DNA of 64,000 nt from Neptunomonas antarctica (GCF_001305295.1 NZ_LJSI01000055.1:1-64000); one strand, 5' to 3'. Shown: positions 45,230 to 55,066, numbered from the stretch's first letter. Notes: generated from the letters alone by a model not told the origin. Made by a program: numbers and translations.

Positions 45230-46066
45230 ATGTCGAATAAAGTAATATTGGTAATTCTTGATGGGCTTGAGTACCGCACGGCTGAACAGTGCATGGGCTT
45301 TTTGCATGCCTTGAAAGAGCAGGGTAAAGCGACATTGTACAAGCTTCAATGTGAGCTTCCATCCATGTCTCGCCCGTTGTATGAAACTATCCTTACGGGT
45401 ACACGGCCTGCTGAAAGCGGCATTGTACATAATCAGGTGGTGCGTAACTCTACTCAAACCAGTGTCTTTAGCTTAGCTCGGGAAAACAATTTAACTACGG
45501 CTGCCGCGGCTTATCACTGGTTTAGTGAGCTGTACAATTGTGCTCCCTATAATGCGGTTAGAGATCGTTTTACCGAAGCGCCTGAGCAGCTCATCCAATA
45601 TGGCTGTTTTTATCACCAGGACCATTATCCCGATAGTCATTTGTATCTTGATGCTGAATGGCTGCGCCGCAAATACGATCCGGATTTTCTGTTAGTACAT
45701 CCCATGAATATTGATGATGCGGGTCACCGTGCCGGGTTTGATAGTGCGCATTATCGTAATACTGCCCGTCACTCAGATATGTCGTTGTCTTCTCATCTGC
45801 CTGAATGGATAGCGGCGGGGTATCAGATTCTGATTACTGCGGATCACGGCATGAACAATGATAAAAGCCACGGCGGCACCTTAGCAGAAGAGCGCGATAT
45901 TCCTTTATTTGTTATCGGAGATCGTTTCACCCATCAAATTGAATGCCTGCCTCAGCAAACCGATATCTGCGGCGTGGTCTGTGAATTGCTGGGAATACAA
46001 GGCCATGCGAAGCCTGTAGCGAGTGGGCTCTTAAGAGCAGAGCTCAGCTATCAAGGGGCTGTTTAA
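45230..46066 (+). CDS. Alkaline-phosphatase-superfamily phosphohydrolase (NPP/PDE-like)
   Basis: A 278-residue metal hydrolase of the nucleotide pyrophosphatase/phosphodiesterase branch. Metal ligands are visible as the Asp in 'VILVILDGL', the nucleophile region 'PSMSRPLYETILTGTRP' (Ser instead of the common Thr), 'PMNIDDAGHRAG', 'ITADHGMNN' and 'KSHGG'. No signal peptide is seen, so it acts in the cytosol. It heads an operon with a HAD phosphatase and an ABC importer, so its substrate is probably an imported phosphodiester, phosphonate ester or similar. An ATG at 45212 is possible. I prefer 45230 because AGGAAG precedes it. Confidence 0.85.
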   Translation: MSNKVILVILDGLEYRTAEQCMGFLHALKEQGKATLYKLQCELPSMSRPLYETILTGTRPAESGIVHNQVVRNSTQTSVFSLARENNLTTAAAAYHWFSELYNCAPYNAVRDRFTEAPEQLIQYGCFYHQDHYPDSHLYLDAEWLRRKYDPDFLLVHPMNIDDAGHRAGFDSAHYRNTARHSDMSLSSHLPEWIAAGYQILITADHGMNNDKSHGGTLAEERDIPLFVIGDRFTHQIECLPQQTDICGVVCELLGIQGHAKPVASGLLRAELSYQGAV

Positions 46067-46890
46067 TGGCTTTGGCGATTTTTGATCTGGATGAAACCTT
46101 AGTTGCTGGTGATAGTTGCTCTCTTTTTTGTCAGTTTATGTTGGCAGAAGGTTTGGTTGGCAGTGAGTTTGTTGAACGTGATCAGCAAATGATGGCTTTG
46201 TATAACGCTGAAAAATTAGTGCTTGATGATTATATAAGTTTTTTTATTAAACCACTGAGCCAGTTAAGCATCGCCGCCATTGACGAGATGATGCCGCGCT
46301 TTGTTGAGCAGTATATTGCCCCGCGTATTTATTCTGAAGCGCATCAGATTTTAGAGATTCAAGCGGCACTGGGAAATCGTTTGCTGATTATTTCTGCGAC
46401 TGCTGAATTTATCGTCAGTGCTGTTGCACGCTACTTAGGCGTCACCGATGTTTTAGCGATTCGACTGGCGAGTGAGCAGGGGTTTTACACCGGCAAGATT
46501 GAAGGTGTTCCCACCTTTCGAAATGGCAAGGTAACCCGGTTGCGCAGCTGGTTAGTTGAACAGGGTGAAACGTTAGCAGGGGGGCAGTTCTACAGCGATT
46601 CTATCAATGATCTTGCGTTGTTAGAACAGGTCGATTATCCCACTGCAACCAACCCGGATGGACAGCTTTTACAAATAGCTAAACAACGCAACTGGCCTGT
46701 TCTTAATTGGTTTGCTCTTAACTCGCCTGCTCATAATCTGCCAGCTATCAACAGGTTAACTGCGCAACATGAAACCAATCCACTTCAGCTTAATAAACCT
46801 TTTAATAAACCTTTTAATAAACAACGTAACGACTCATTCAATGAAGAGTCCGTTCAACACTTAACCCTTCAGGAAATCACTCATGTCTAA
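46066..46890 (+). CDS. HAD-IB family phosphatase (SerB-like)
   Basis: A 274-residue HAD hydrolase. Motif I is 'IFDLDETLVAGDS', motif II lies in 'RLLIISATAEFIV', and motif III in 'GGQFYSDSINDLALL'. The helical cap between residues about 20 and 85 is of the subclass IB type (phosphoserine phosphatase relatives). The start overlaps the previous stop (TAATG), and its stop overlaps the binding-protein start by eight bases. The C-terminal 45 residues contain 12-bp DNA repeats encoding 'NKPFNKPFNKQ' and look dispensable. It probably dephosphorylates a product of the upstream hydrolase. Confidence 0.9.
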   Translation: MALAIFDLDETLVAGDSCSLFCQFMLAEGLVGSEFVERDQQMMALYNAEKLVLDDYISFFIKPLSQLSIAAIDEMMPRFVEQYIAPRIYSEAHQILEIQAALGNRLLIISATAEFIVSAVARYLGVTDVLAIRLASEQGFYTGKIEGVPTFRNGKVTRLRSWLVEQGETLAGGQFYSDSINDLALLEQVDYPTATNPDGQLLQIAKQRNWPVLNWFALNSPAHNLPAINRLTAQHETNPLQLNKPFNKPFNKQRNDSFNEESVQHLTLQEITHV

Positions 46891-48940
46891 ACTTTTGATC
46901 GCTGGTGCCCTAGCACTGATCTCAGGTAACGTAGCCGCGTCATGTCCGTCTGTGGCGGGTGCTGATGCCGGTGGCGCTTACCCTCATATATTTGAAAAGG
47001 TTGAATTTGAAAGCCAGCATTCTTGCCTGCTGACATTCCATGAAAACCCTGTTATTGGTGCATTGAATAGCCGTATTGCCGGCAATCCGGAGTTGCTGCC
47101 TTTGGCACAGCGTTTACCACAAGAACCTTTGGTCATTGCTCCCTATCAGCGCATTGGTCAGTATGGTGGTGTGCTGAATGGGATTTCAAAAGCGACTGAA
47201 TCGGGCACCTCTGATCTGTTGTCGTTACGTCATGTGAACTTAGTACGTTTTAGCGATGATCTTGCAACGGTAGTGCCTAACGTAGCTAAGTCCTGGAAAT
47301 GGAACAGTGATTTTACGGTACTCAAGGTTAACCTGCGTAAAGGTCACAAGTGGTCTGACGGTAGTAAGTTTACCGCTGAAGATATCGCCTTCTGGTACAA
47401 CAATATGCTGATGGATAGCCATATTATCGAGAAGCCAAAAGAGCGTTTTTTATCAGCCGGTAAAGCGATAAAAGTGGATGTTCTTGATGAAACCACCGTC
47501 CAGTTCACCATGAACAAGCCTGCGCCGGGTTTTTTAGATAACTTTGCTCAGGATTACGCTCAGCCGTTTCAGCCTAAGCACTTGCTGGCTCAGTTCCACC
47601 CTGATTTTAATAAAGACGCCGATAAGAAAGCTCAGGCACTGGGTTTTGACAACGGCTATGCGGTGATTAATTTTTACTACGGCCAATCAGACTGGAAAGA
47701 TATACCCACACCTCTGCTAAAAGATAAAGCGGCTTCTGATCGTCTGGTCAGTGCAGGTTTAACGGCGATTATGCCGACTTTGGAATCTCATTTGGTAGCA
47801 GAAGAGTCTCTTGAAGGTCGTCGTCTGGTCGCTAACCCATACTTTTTCCAGGTCGATACGGCGGGTAACCAGCTGCCATACATTAATGAGATTAAAGAAG
47901 TCTTCATCGGTGACGAAGATATCCAGACGGCTAAGTTGATTTCTGGCGAAGTGGACTACAAGGCGCAGGCGGTTAACCTCCCTCAGACTCCGGTATTACT
48001 GGAAAATAAGGATCAGGGTAAGTACGAACTTGCACTTCGCCCGACTATTGCACAGACGACGGTTGCCTTTAATCTGACCGATAAAGACGAAGAGAAGCGT
48101 GCGGTATTCAACGATATCAACTTCCGCCGCGCTATGTCGGTAGCGATGAACCGCGAACAGATCAACGAAATCGCTTACTTCGGTTTGGGTAAACCAACGC
48201 AGTACACCGGTTTCGACGCTGACACCACACCCTTTGTCACTGAAGAACTGCAGAACAGCTGGACACAGTTCGATCCTAAAATGGCGGCTGAACTGCTGGA
48301 TAAAGCCGGTGTTGTTGATAAAGACAATGATGGCCTGCGTGATCTTCCTTCGGGCAAAAAGCTTGAGTTGAACATTCAGTATGCCACTCAGGGGACGCCT
48401 ACTGAACTGGTTGAAATCATCGCTAATAACTGGACGGATGCGGGTGTTAAAACCACTATCAAGGAAGTAACGTCGGATGAATACCGTAACTCTCAGACGG
48501 CTAACGATCTGAGTGTGCTGAGCTGGGTGATGGGACGTCCACTGTCAAATATCGCCAGTAACACTGAAACGCTGGTTCCTCCTTATGGTGGTTTCTTTGA
48601 TCTGCGCACCGGTATGCTGTGGTCACAGTATCAAGATACTAACGGTGCTGAAGGTGTGGCGCCGCCAGCAACGGTTGCAAAAATGCAAAAATTGGCCGCG
48701 CGCTTCGTAACATTAAAAGCAGGCACTGCAGAGTCTGACACGCTGGGAATGGAGATTGCCACGCGGGTGGTTGATGACCTGTTCATTATCGGTACGGTAA
48801 AAGCGGTATCTCCGGTTTATCGCAGTCGCTCTCTGGGTAACTTCGAAGTCCCTAAAACCTCGTCATACGAGTTCTACCGTATGTACCCCTACCTTCCTAC
48901 CCAGTGGTTTTTGGGTAATGAGGATATGGTTAAAAACTAA
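46883..48940 (+). CDS. ABC transporter substrate-binding protein, family 5 (large, Yej/Dpp-like)
   Basis: A 685-residue periplasmic binding protein. The signal peptide is 'LLIAGALALISGNVAAS' (cut near residue 20). The SBP_bac_5 signature 'LRKGHKWSDGSKFTAEDIAFWYNNMLMD' is near residues 152-178, and 'DINFRRAMSVAMNREQINEIAY' near 412-432. It is about 100-150 residues longer than DppA/OppA, as in the YejA-like group. Two Cys in the mature start ('SCPS', 'HSCLLTF') could form a disulfide. The operon has matching permeases and a fused ATPase. Peptide is the family default, but the hydrolase neighbours point to an organophosphorus ligand. Confidence 0.9.
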   Translation: MSKLLIAGALALISGNVAASCPSVAGADAGGAYPHIFEKVEFESQHSCLLTFHENPVIGALNSRIAGNPELLPLAQRLPQEPLVIAPYQRIGQYGGVLNGISKATESGTSDLLSLRHVNLVRFSDDLATVVPNVAKSWKWNSDFTVLKVNLRKGHKWSDGSKFTAEDIAFWYNNMLMDSHIIEKPKERFLSAGKAIKVDVLDETTVQFTMNKPAPGFLDNFAQDYAQPFQPKHLLAQFHPDFNKDADKKAQALGFDNGYAVINFYYGQSDWKDIPTPLLKDKAASDRLVSAGLTAIMPTLESHLVAEESLEGRRLVANPYFFQVDTAGNQLPYINEIKEVFIGDEDIQTAKLISGEVDYKAQAVNLPQTPVLLENKDQGKYELALRPTIAQTTVAFNLTDKDEEKRAVFNDINFRRAMSVAMNREQINEIAYFGLGKPTQYTGFDADTTPFVTEELQNSWTQFDPKMAAELLDKAGVVDKDNDGLRDLPSGKKLELNIQYATQGTPTELVEIIANNWTDAGVKTTIKEVTSDEYRNSQTANDLSVLSWVMGRPLSNIASNTETLVPPYGGFFDLRTGMLWSQYQDTNGAEGVAPPATVAKMQKLAARFVTLKAGTAESDTLGMEIATRVVDDLFIIGTVKAVSPVYRSRSLGNFEVPKTSSYEFYRMYPYLPTQWFLGNEDMVKN

Positions 48941-48972
48941 TTGTTTAAAAACTAATAGATTACGAGCTTAGT

Positions 48973-49000
48973 AAAGGGAGGGGCGCAGTCTCTCCCCTTT
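48973..49000 (+). other. Intercistronic stem-loop after the binding-protein gene
   Basis: AAAGGGAGGGG (48973-48983) pairs with the CTCCCCTTT side (48992-49000), with a bulge, and lies 33 bases after the stop codon. Hairpins here often protect binding-protein mRNA or attenuate permease transcription. Confidence 0.6.
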
Positions 49001-49027
49001 AGTTATTTCTGCTGACGGAGTCCGGTC

Positions 49028-50209
49028 GTGATTGCCGATTTTTTTACTAATACCTGGTTGTTATGGATCCTGCTCAGTGTGGCAGGCTTGCTGTTTTGGC
49101 GAAGCCGCAGCAGTCAGTATTTTCATTATGTGCTTAACCGTTATCTTCTGGCGCTGATGACACTATTGATTGTCAGCGGTATTGTTTTTTCGTTGATGGA
49201 AGTATTACCCGGCGACTGTGCTGAAAAGTATATTGCTTATAAAAGTACACAAGGCGAAATGATTACACAGGCTGATATTGCTGCTGAAAGGTCGCGAATG
49301 GGGCTGGATCGCTCATTGATTGTTCGTTGGAGTAGCTGGATAACGGATCTGACATTAAAAGGCGATCTGGGCTTTAGTTGTGCTAAGCGCCAGTCAGTCA
49401 ATATTGCTCTGGGAGATCGCTTCTGGATGAGCTTTGGCTTCTGTATTGCAGGTTTGGTTTTTGCCTATGTGATTGCTGTGCCGTTCGGTATTCTCTCTGC
49501 TTATATGATCAATAAGCCCTGGCTGGATACCAATCCACAGCATAACCAAAAACAGCGATGGATAAACTCAATCGGGTTGAGTTTCAACAAATTGCTCGAT
49601 CTTAAACTGCGAATTATCAGCTATCTTGGCTTGGCATTACCGAATTTCTTGTTAGCGTTGAGCATCATTCTGCTCTACGTATTCGCCGGTGAACCTGTGC
49701 CTACCGGTTTATTTTCGGACCAATGGAGTGCTGAGCCCTGGTTTGGTGTAAATGGTTTTCAATACGCCAAGCTAACTGATTTTCTGAGCCATATCTGGTT
49801 GCCAATTTTTGTTATCGGCTGGGCGGCAACGGCGCTGCAATTACAGACAGTGCGTGCTCTGGTTGTCGATGAATCTAATAAGCTCTATGTCGATGCGGCA
49901 CGTGCACGCGGTGTTCACGGCATGAGTTTGTGGGTGGGTTATCCGGTACGCCATTCTATTAGCCCGTTGTTTAATAGTATCGGTTTCGATTTTCAGCGTG
50001 TATTTAATGATCTGCCCATCGTAGCGGTTGTTATCGGCCTTACCGATTCCGCAGCATTATTAATTGAAGCGTTGGCGATGACTAATGATCAGGAGATGGC
50101 TGCAGCGATTCTGTTTCTGGTGGCGCTGGTGGTTATCTCGATGAATTTTATTACTGATATTGTTCTGGCGGCAGTCGACCCGCGCGTCCGAAAAAGTGTA
50201 CTTGGATAA
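49028..50209 (+). CDS. ABC transporter permease 1 (DppB/YejB-like)
   Basis: A 393-residue inner-membrane permease. An extra N-terminal hydrophobic helix (residues 3-22) precedes the normal first helix ('YLLALMTLLIVSGIVFSLMEVLPGDCAEKYI'). The ATPase-docking EAA-type loop reads 'YVDAARARGVHGMSLWVGYPVRHSISPL'. A periplasmic segment with 'VPTGLFSDQWSAEPW' follows. The start is GTG at 49028 after a GGAG ribosome site. Pairs with the downstream permease. Confidence 0.92.
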   Translation: MIADFFTNTWLLWILLSVAGLLFWRSRSSQYFHYVLNRYLLALMTLLIVSGIVFSLMEVLPGDCAEKYIAYKSTQGEMITQADIAAERSRMGLDRSLIVRWSSWITDLTLKGDLGFSCAKRQSVNIALGDRFWMSFGFCIAGLVFAYVIAVPFGILSAYMINKPWLDTNPQHNQKQRWINSIGLSFNKLLDLKLRIISYLGLALPNFLLALSIILLYVFAGEPVPTGLFSDQWSAEPWFGVNGFQYAKLTDFLSHIWLPIFVIGWAATALQLQTVRALVVDESNKLYVDAARARGVHGMSLWVGYPVRHSISPLFNSIGFDFQRVFNDLPIVAVVIGLTDSAALLIEALAMTNDQEMAAAILFLVALVVISMNFITDIVLAAVDPRVRKSVLG

Positions 50210-50213
50210 ACTT

Positions 50214-51461
50214 ATGATAAGCAGTGTGTTGGCCCGTTTCGGGAAAAAAGTTGAAACCTCGCAAGATGAGTCTTACTACACCGCGGGCCAGCTGGCGTTG
50301 ATTAAAGCTCGCTTTACGCGCAAGGCCAGTGGAGTGATTGCTGGCTGGGTACTGGTATCCATTATCCTGATGGGTTTCTTTGCGCCGTTTTTTTCTCCGA
50401 TAGATCCTACTATCCGTGGCGCCGATGCTGAATATCGACGAGGGGCGCCTCAGGCTTTTTTCTTTTGGGATGAACAGGGTGCTTCCTTACGGCCATTTAC
50501 CTATACCTACACGAAAGACAAACCCAAAATTAACCTCAGAGCGTTGCTTGGCAGTGGTGGGCTTGATGCACTGGATGCCTTTACTTCCAGCGGTGCGTTG
50601 AGCGCTTCGGCACAAAACAAATATAACGTGGATAGGGGGCAGCGTCGTTATGTGCAGTTTTTCGTTAAAGGGTGGGAATACAGTCTGATTGATTTCAGTA
50701 TGGCAGGTTTGGATCTGGATCTTCGCTGGGATCGGCATTTGTTTGGTGTTGAGCAGGGAGATATTCATCTGATGGGTACGGACGAAGACGGCAAAGATGT
50801 ATTCAGCCGTACCCTGCATGCCGTGTGGGTTACGGTCAGTATTGCCATCGTTGCTCTGATTGTAAAATTGTTTTCGTCTTTGCTGGTCGGTGGTGTCAGC
50901 GGTTATTTCGGTGGGCGTGTTGATGCGGTATTAATGAGCTTCACTGAAGCGGTACGCGTGATCCCGTCGATTCCTGTCTATCTGGCCTGTGCCGTCGCCT
51001 TATCGAGCATGGATCTTACCGCTGTGCAGCGCTACTTTGCGATTGCCGTGGTGATTGGCGCACTGGACTTCGCTACCTTGGGACGGCGCTTACGCACGCA
51101 TATTCTAACCGAGCGTAATCAGGACTATGTGCTAGCGGCGCAGCTTTGCGGTTCCAGTGGCTGGCGTATCATCTGGCGTCACCTAATACCTAGTTTTACC
51201 AGTTATATCATTGTCGATACCCTGATCAATTTTCCTTACGTCATTCTGGCGGAAACCAGCCTTAGTTTTCTGGGATTAGGTTTGACTGAGCCGGTCAATA
51301 GCCTGGGCGTATTACTGCAAAAAGCTCAGGATCCGGACATCCAGCAAAATATGATCTGGCAGTTCTTTCCGGTACTGGTTTTTGTCATATTAATTATGGC
51401 TTTTGTTTTTGTCGGTGACGCGCTGCGTGATGCTGCAGACCCTTATTCGGAGAAGAAATAA
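50214..51461 (+). CDS. ABC transporter permease 2 (DppC/YejE-like) with a large periplasmic insert
   Basis: A 415-residue permease, about 100 residues longer than DppC. After the first helix (residues about 37-60, 'IAGWVLVSIILMGFFAPFFSPIDP') comes a long hydrophilic segment of about 125 residues ('PFTYTYTKDKPKINLR ... GWEYSLIDF'), which replaces the short loop in peptide permeases. The core follows with 'HLMGTDEDGKDVFSRTL' and the docking loop 'LRTHILTERNQDYVLAAQLCGSSGWRIIWRHL'. I chose ATG 50214, which lies five bases after the previous stop. Confidence 0.9.
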   Translation: MISSVLARFGKKVETSQDESYYTAGQLALIKARFTRKASGVIAGWVLVSIILMGFFAPFFSPIDPTIRGADAEYRRGAPQAFFFWDEQGASLRPFTYTYTKDKPKINLRALLGSGGLDALDAFTSSGALSASAQNKYNVDRGQRRYVQFFVKGWEYSLIDFSMAGLDLDLRWDRHLFGVEQGDIHLMGTDEDGKDVFSRTLHAVWVTVSIAIVALIVKLFSSLLVGGVSGYFGGRVDAVLMSFTEAVRVIPSIPVYLACAVALSSMDLTAVQRYFAIAVVIGALDFATLGRRLRTHILTERNQDYVLAAQLCGSSGWRIIWRHLIPSFTSYIIVDTLINFPYVILAETSLSFLGLGLTEPVNSLGVLLQKAQDPDIQQNMIWQFFPVLVFVILIMAFVFVGDALRDAADPYSEKK

Positions 51462-53207
51462 ATGATGATTAATAAAAGCATGCACAGTAACTTGCTTGAG
51501 ATTCGGGATCTGAGCATCGACTTTAATACCGATGAGGGCTTAGTTCACGCCGTTGACAACATCAGCTTTAATATACGTCCTGGTGAGGTGATGGGGCTGG
51601 TGGGGGAAAGTGGTTCTGGTAAGTCGATTACCGCAAAAAGCATTATGCAATTATTGCCGGGTAACGCCATTATTCAACCTCAGAGCCAGTTGCGGATTCG
51701 GCACGACAATCACGACATCGATATTCTTAAATTGCGTGGCCGGGATTTGCGTAAAGTGCGCGGTGATTTGGTTTCGATGATCTTTCAGGAGCCGATGGCG
51801 AGTTTCGCTCCGGCGATTCGTATTGGTGATCAGATCGTTGAAACCATGCAGATTCATCTGGGTTATAGCCGTGAACAGGCTCGCCGGGCGGGTATCGAAT
51901 TATTTGAACGCGTAGGCATTGTCGACCCTGCCCAACGCTTTGACCAGTACGTATTTGAACTGTCGGGTGGTATGCGACAACGCGCCATGATCGCTATGGC
52001 GTTATCAACAAAGCCCAAACTCTTAATTGCTGACGAGCCTACCACGGCGTTAGATGTAACGATTCAGGCGCAAGTACTGGAGTTGATGTTAGAACTGCGT
52101 GAGCAGATGGGCATGGCCATGCTATTCATTACGCATGATCTGGGCGTTATCTCTAAGATTGCCGATAACGTGACAGTGATGCGTAAAGGCGTAGTGGTCG
52201 AGGCGGGTAATGCCGACCAGGTGTTGTTTAGACCTCAGCATCATTACACCCAACGTTTGTTGGCAGCGTTACCTAATCTGGATAACTTACCTGAAGCGCC
52301 AAAGGAAAAACCACAGCCGCTGCTGAGTATTCATGATCTGTCCGTAAGCTACTCATTAGCAGGAAGTAGCCGTAAACAAGCAATGTTTACGGCGGTAAAA
52401 AATATCTCGCTGGATCTTCCTGAAGGGCAAATTATTGGTTTGGTCGGTGAAAGTGGATCAGGTAAAACGTCATTAGGTAAAGCGCTCTTAGGTGCAGCGC
52501 CTATCAGTGGGGGCAGCGTTGAATATCACGGCACCAAAAAGAAAGTGCACTTTGGGGCCAATAAGCGTCTTAAGCGCAAGCGTTTATCCAAAACGGCACA
52601 GATGGTGTTCCAGGATCCTCATAGCTCGCTGAATCCACGCATGACGATTAGGGATATTATTGCAGAACCCTTAGAAGCGATGAAATTAACCTCCAGCAGA
52701 GAAGAAACCGACCAGCGGGTGATAGAAGTAGCAAAACGCTGTCATATTGAAGTTGAGCATTTGCGGCGTTTTCCGCATGCTTTTTCGGGTGGGCAGCGGC
52801 AGCGTATTAGCATTGCCCGAGCATTGGTGTGTAACCCTAAATTTATTGTTGCCGATGAGTCGGTTGCGGCATTAGATGTGTCAATCCAGGCTGAAATTCT
52901 GGGTTTATTAAAAGAGCTGCGTGCCGAGTTTGGGCTGACTATTTTGTTTATCTCACATGATCTGAGCGTTATTGCGAACCTATGTGATTGGGTTTGTGTG
53001 ATGAAAGACGGATCGATGGTTGAGCAAGGGACTGTTCGGCAGATATTCCTTAAGCCTCAGCAGCCGTATACTCAGAAGCTAATCGCCTCTATTCCGCTTT
53101 TAGAACCGCCACAGGCGCGGCTTGAACGCTTGCCTGGCTATACAGGGGACATGGCGCTGCTAAAGGAGCCTTCTGCAAAGGCCAATAACGAAGCATTGCG
53201 TTGTTAA
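51462..53207 (+). CDS. ABC transporter ATPase, two fused domains (YejF-like)
   Basis: A 581-residue protein with both nucleotide-binding domains of an oligopeptide-type importer in one chain. Walker A is 'GLVGESGSGKSITAKSI' and 'GLVGESGSGKTSLGKAL', ABC signatures are 'ELSGGMRQRAMIAMAL' and 'AFSGGQRQRISIARAL', and Walker B reads 'LLIADEPTTALDVT' and 'FIVADESVAALDVS'. The second has Ser in place of the usual Pro ('DESVAALD'), a known variation. It starts immediately after permease 2. The LysR gene begins ten bases after its stop. Confidence 0.95.
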   Translation: MMINKSMHSNLLEIRDLSIDFNTDEGLVHAVDNISFNIRPGEVMGLVGESGSGKSITAKSIMQLLPGNAIIQPQSQLRIRHDNHDIDILKLRGRDLRKVRGDLVSMIFQEPMASFAPAIRIGDQIVETMQIHLGYSREQARRAGIELFERVGIVDPAQRFDQYVFELSGGMRQRAMIAMALSTKPKLLIADEPTTALDVTIQAQVLELMLELREQMGMAMLFITHDLGVISKIADNVTVMRKGVVVEAGNADQVLFRPQHHYTQRLLAALPNLDNLPEAPKEKPQPLLSIHDLSVSYSLAGSSRKQAMFTAVKNISLDLPEGQIIGLVGESGSGKTSLGKALLGAAPISGGSVEYHGTKKKVHFGANKRLKRKRLSKTAQMVFQDPHSSLNPRMTIRDIIAEPLEAMKLTSSREETDQRVIEVAKRCHIEVEHLRRFPHAFSGGQRQRISIARALVCNPKFIVADESVAALDVSIQAEILGLLKELRAEFGLTILFISHDLSVIANLCDWVCVMKDGSMVEQGTVRQIFLKPQQPYTQKLIASIPLLEPPQARLERLPGYTGDMALLKEPSAKANNEALRC

Positions 53208-53216
53208 GGCACTCTG

Positions 53217-54104
53217 ATGGACTATTCATTAGCAGAGGTGCGTGCTTTTAATGCGGCGATTCAATGTGGTAATTTCACGCGGGCGGCGCAACAGCTGTCC
53301 GTTAGCCAGCCGGCTATTACCGCTCAGATTCGCAAGTTAGAATCTCGCTTTGAAACACCGCTATTGGAACGTTTTAGCCGAGGCTTAAAGCCAACAGAAC
53401 TGGGCAAACGTCTTTATCAAATCACGTGTCAGTACAGTGATCTACAAGGGGCAATAGAGGCACTCGCCAATCCTCAAACGCCACCCGGTAAAATGACCTT
53501 ACGTGTGGCTACGGCTTCGCCGTTGGTGTTTATGCCGTTAATCGCACAGTTTAATCAACGCTTTCCTGATGTGACCTTGAAAATAACATCAGTAACAACA
53601 CTGCACTGTAAAAAAATGCTACTTAACCGGGAGGTAGATATTGGTCTTTTTCCTTCGGGTGAATTGGAACCAGGGTTTTCCAGATTAGCTTATTCCTCCC
53701 ATCGTCTTATGGCTATTCTCAAGGCTGGCCATCCTTATGCGACACAAAAGAACCTGAGTGTTTTACAATTAAGAGATGAGCCGCTGATTTTCTATAAGCC
53801 AGAAGCCTGTACTCAACAGCTGCTGAATGATCTGTTTCGGCGCGCTAATATGAAAGCCAACGCTAATGTTACGGTCGATGGGCGTCTTGATATGTGTGAA
53901 GCAGTCGCATATGGATTAGGCATCGGTTTTGCGTTAGCGCAGGATGTTCGCCCGGATGAGCGCCTGCGTACAGTAACGGTTACTGAGGCTTCTGAAAATG
54001 TGCTGGAGCATGTTGTTTGGCAGAAAAACCGTAGCGCTTTGCCTGGTGTCAGAGATTTTATCCAATTGACATTGGAGCAGCGAAGCGAAACAGCATTGAG
54101 TTAA
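53217..54104 (+). CDS. LysR-family transcriptional regulator (CysB/CbbR-like)
   Basis: A 295-residue LTTR with HTH 'EVRAFNAAIQCGNFTRAAQQLSVSQPAITAQIRKLESRF' and an effector domain ('LRVATASPLVFMPLIAQFNQRFPDVTLKI'). Regulators with this N-terminus are common beside 2-aminoethylphosphonate genes. It is the last gene of the hydrolase-ABC operon and ends 87 bases before the convergent phnY-like gene. It may control both units. Confidence 0.92.
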   Translation: MDYSLAEVRAFNAAIQCGNFTRAAQQLSVSQPAITAQIRKLESRFETPLLERFSRGLKPTELGKRLYQITCQYSDLQGAIEALANPQTPPGKMTLRVATASPLVFMPLIAQFNQRFPDVTLKITSVTTLHCKKMLLNREVDIGLFPSGELEPGFSRLAYSSHRLMAILKAGHPYATQKNLSVLQLRDEPLIFYKPEACTQQLLNDLFRRANMKANANVTVDGRLDMCEAVAYGLGIGFALAQDVRPDERLRTVTVTEASENVLEHVVWQKNRSALPGVRDFIQLTLEQRSETALS

Positions 54105-54137
54105 ATATTGAAGTAAATGCATTCAGTTAAGCGGTAA

Positions 54138-54170
54138 GCAGCCCCGCTTTTTCAGGAGGGCTGTTTTGTT
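54138..54170 (+). terminator. Terminator after the LysR gene
   Basis: GCAGCCC (54138-54144) pairs with GGGCTGT (54158-54164), followed by TTTGTT. It separates the plus-strand ABC operon from the convergent phnZ-phnY operon. Confidence 0.75.
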
Positions 54171-54190
54171 GAGCGAGTAGCTATTTTTAG

Positions 54191-55066
54191 TCAGCTCTTC
54201 AGGCCATTCTCTTGAAAAACGTCGCTGTGAGCTGTTGGTGTTGCTATATGAAATTTTGGGTTATCAAATTCACGATGTTTCATATCATAATAGGCCTGAT
54301 AAAAATCACCGTCACTTTCTGCGTTAAAGGTAAAGAACATGGCTCTGCGCGTCATGTTTGAGTTGTTCTTTTCGGAGTGATGGGGCGCGTACGAGTCGAA
54401 TAAAACTACATCACCCTTTTTAGCAGTCACAGGTGTCCAGCGAATCTGGTCGCTTATCGCCTGACATATATTGCCATGCGTACGCCCACCTTCGTCACTA
54501 TCAAGTACCGGACGATTACCGCTCAGGGTGCTGACTCGTTTGGTGTTTAAGTCCTTGAGGTCTTCCAGGTAATTCTCAGGAAAAAAAAGACAACCATTTT
54601 CGATGGTCGCATCATCCAGAAAAATGGCTGCGGTGATATGGTAAGCAGGCTTAAACTGGTCATACGCAATGATGTCCTGATGGGGTGCGAATGCGCCACC
54701 CCCCGGATTTTTTGCGTTGCATTTATCTTTGAATAAAACAAATTTCTGCTGAGTAAGTTGTTCTATCAGGATTTGCAGCTTAGGGATGATTTTAGTGCGA
54801 ACGGCTTCGCTGTAACCACTGAGGTATTCATAGCGACATACTTTGTTTGCGTTATCAATTTCAGGAACAACAATTAGTTCGTGGATGTTTTTGTTGTAAA
54901 ATTCTGTGAGTGTTTCTCCGTTTTCAGCAATGGTTTTAAGTAACTGTTCGGAGTGTGCATATAGCTCATCGCTGGCATTTTCTAAGGTTTCAATATCATC
55001 ACTATTAAGTGCTTGTTGTAGGGCGATATAACCTTTTTGTGTAAATGATTGTGCATCGTTTAACAT
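54191..55066 (-). CDS. phnY: PhnY-like Fe(II)/2-oxoglutarate dioxygenase (phytanoyl-CoA dioxygenase fold)
   Basis: A 291-residue oxygenase. The facial triad is His129-x-Asp131 in 'FAPHQDIIAYDQF' and His229 in 'SYAPHHSEKNN', with Arg240/241 placed to bind 2-oxoglutarate. Family knowledge: PhnY hydroxylates 2-aminoethylphosphonate at C1, giving the substrate of PhnZ. The immediate upstream gene is a PhnZ-type oxygenase (15-base gap), which makes this assignment much stronger than the fold alone. AGGA six bases before the ATG supports the start. The true phosphonate could be AEP or an N-alkyl relative. Confidence 0.8.
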   Translation of the reverse strand: MLNDAQSFTQKGYIALQQALNSDDIETLENASDELYAHSEQLLKTIAENGETLTEFYNKNIHELIVVPEIDNANKVCRYEYLSGYSEAVRTKIIPKLQILIEQLTQQKFVLFKDKCNAKNPGGGAFAPHQDIIAYDQFKPAYHITAAIFLDDATIENGCLFFPENYLEDLKDLNTKRVSTLSGNRPVLDSDEGGRTHGNICQAISDQIRWTPVTAKKGDVVLFDSYAPHHSEKNNSNMTRRAMFFTFNAESDGDFYQAYYDMKHREFDNPKFHIATPTAHSDVFQENGLKS

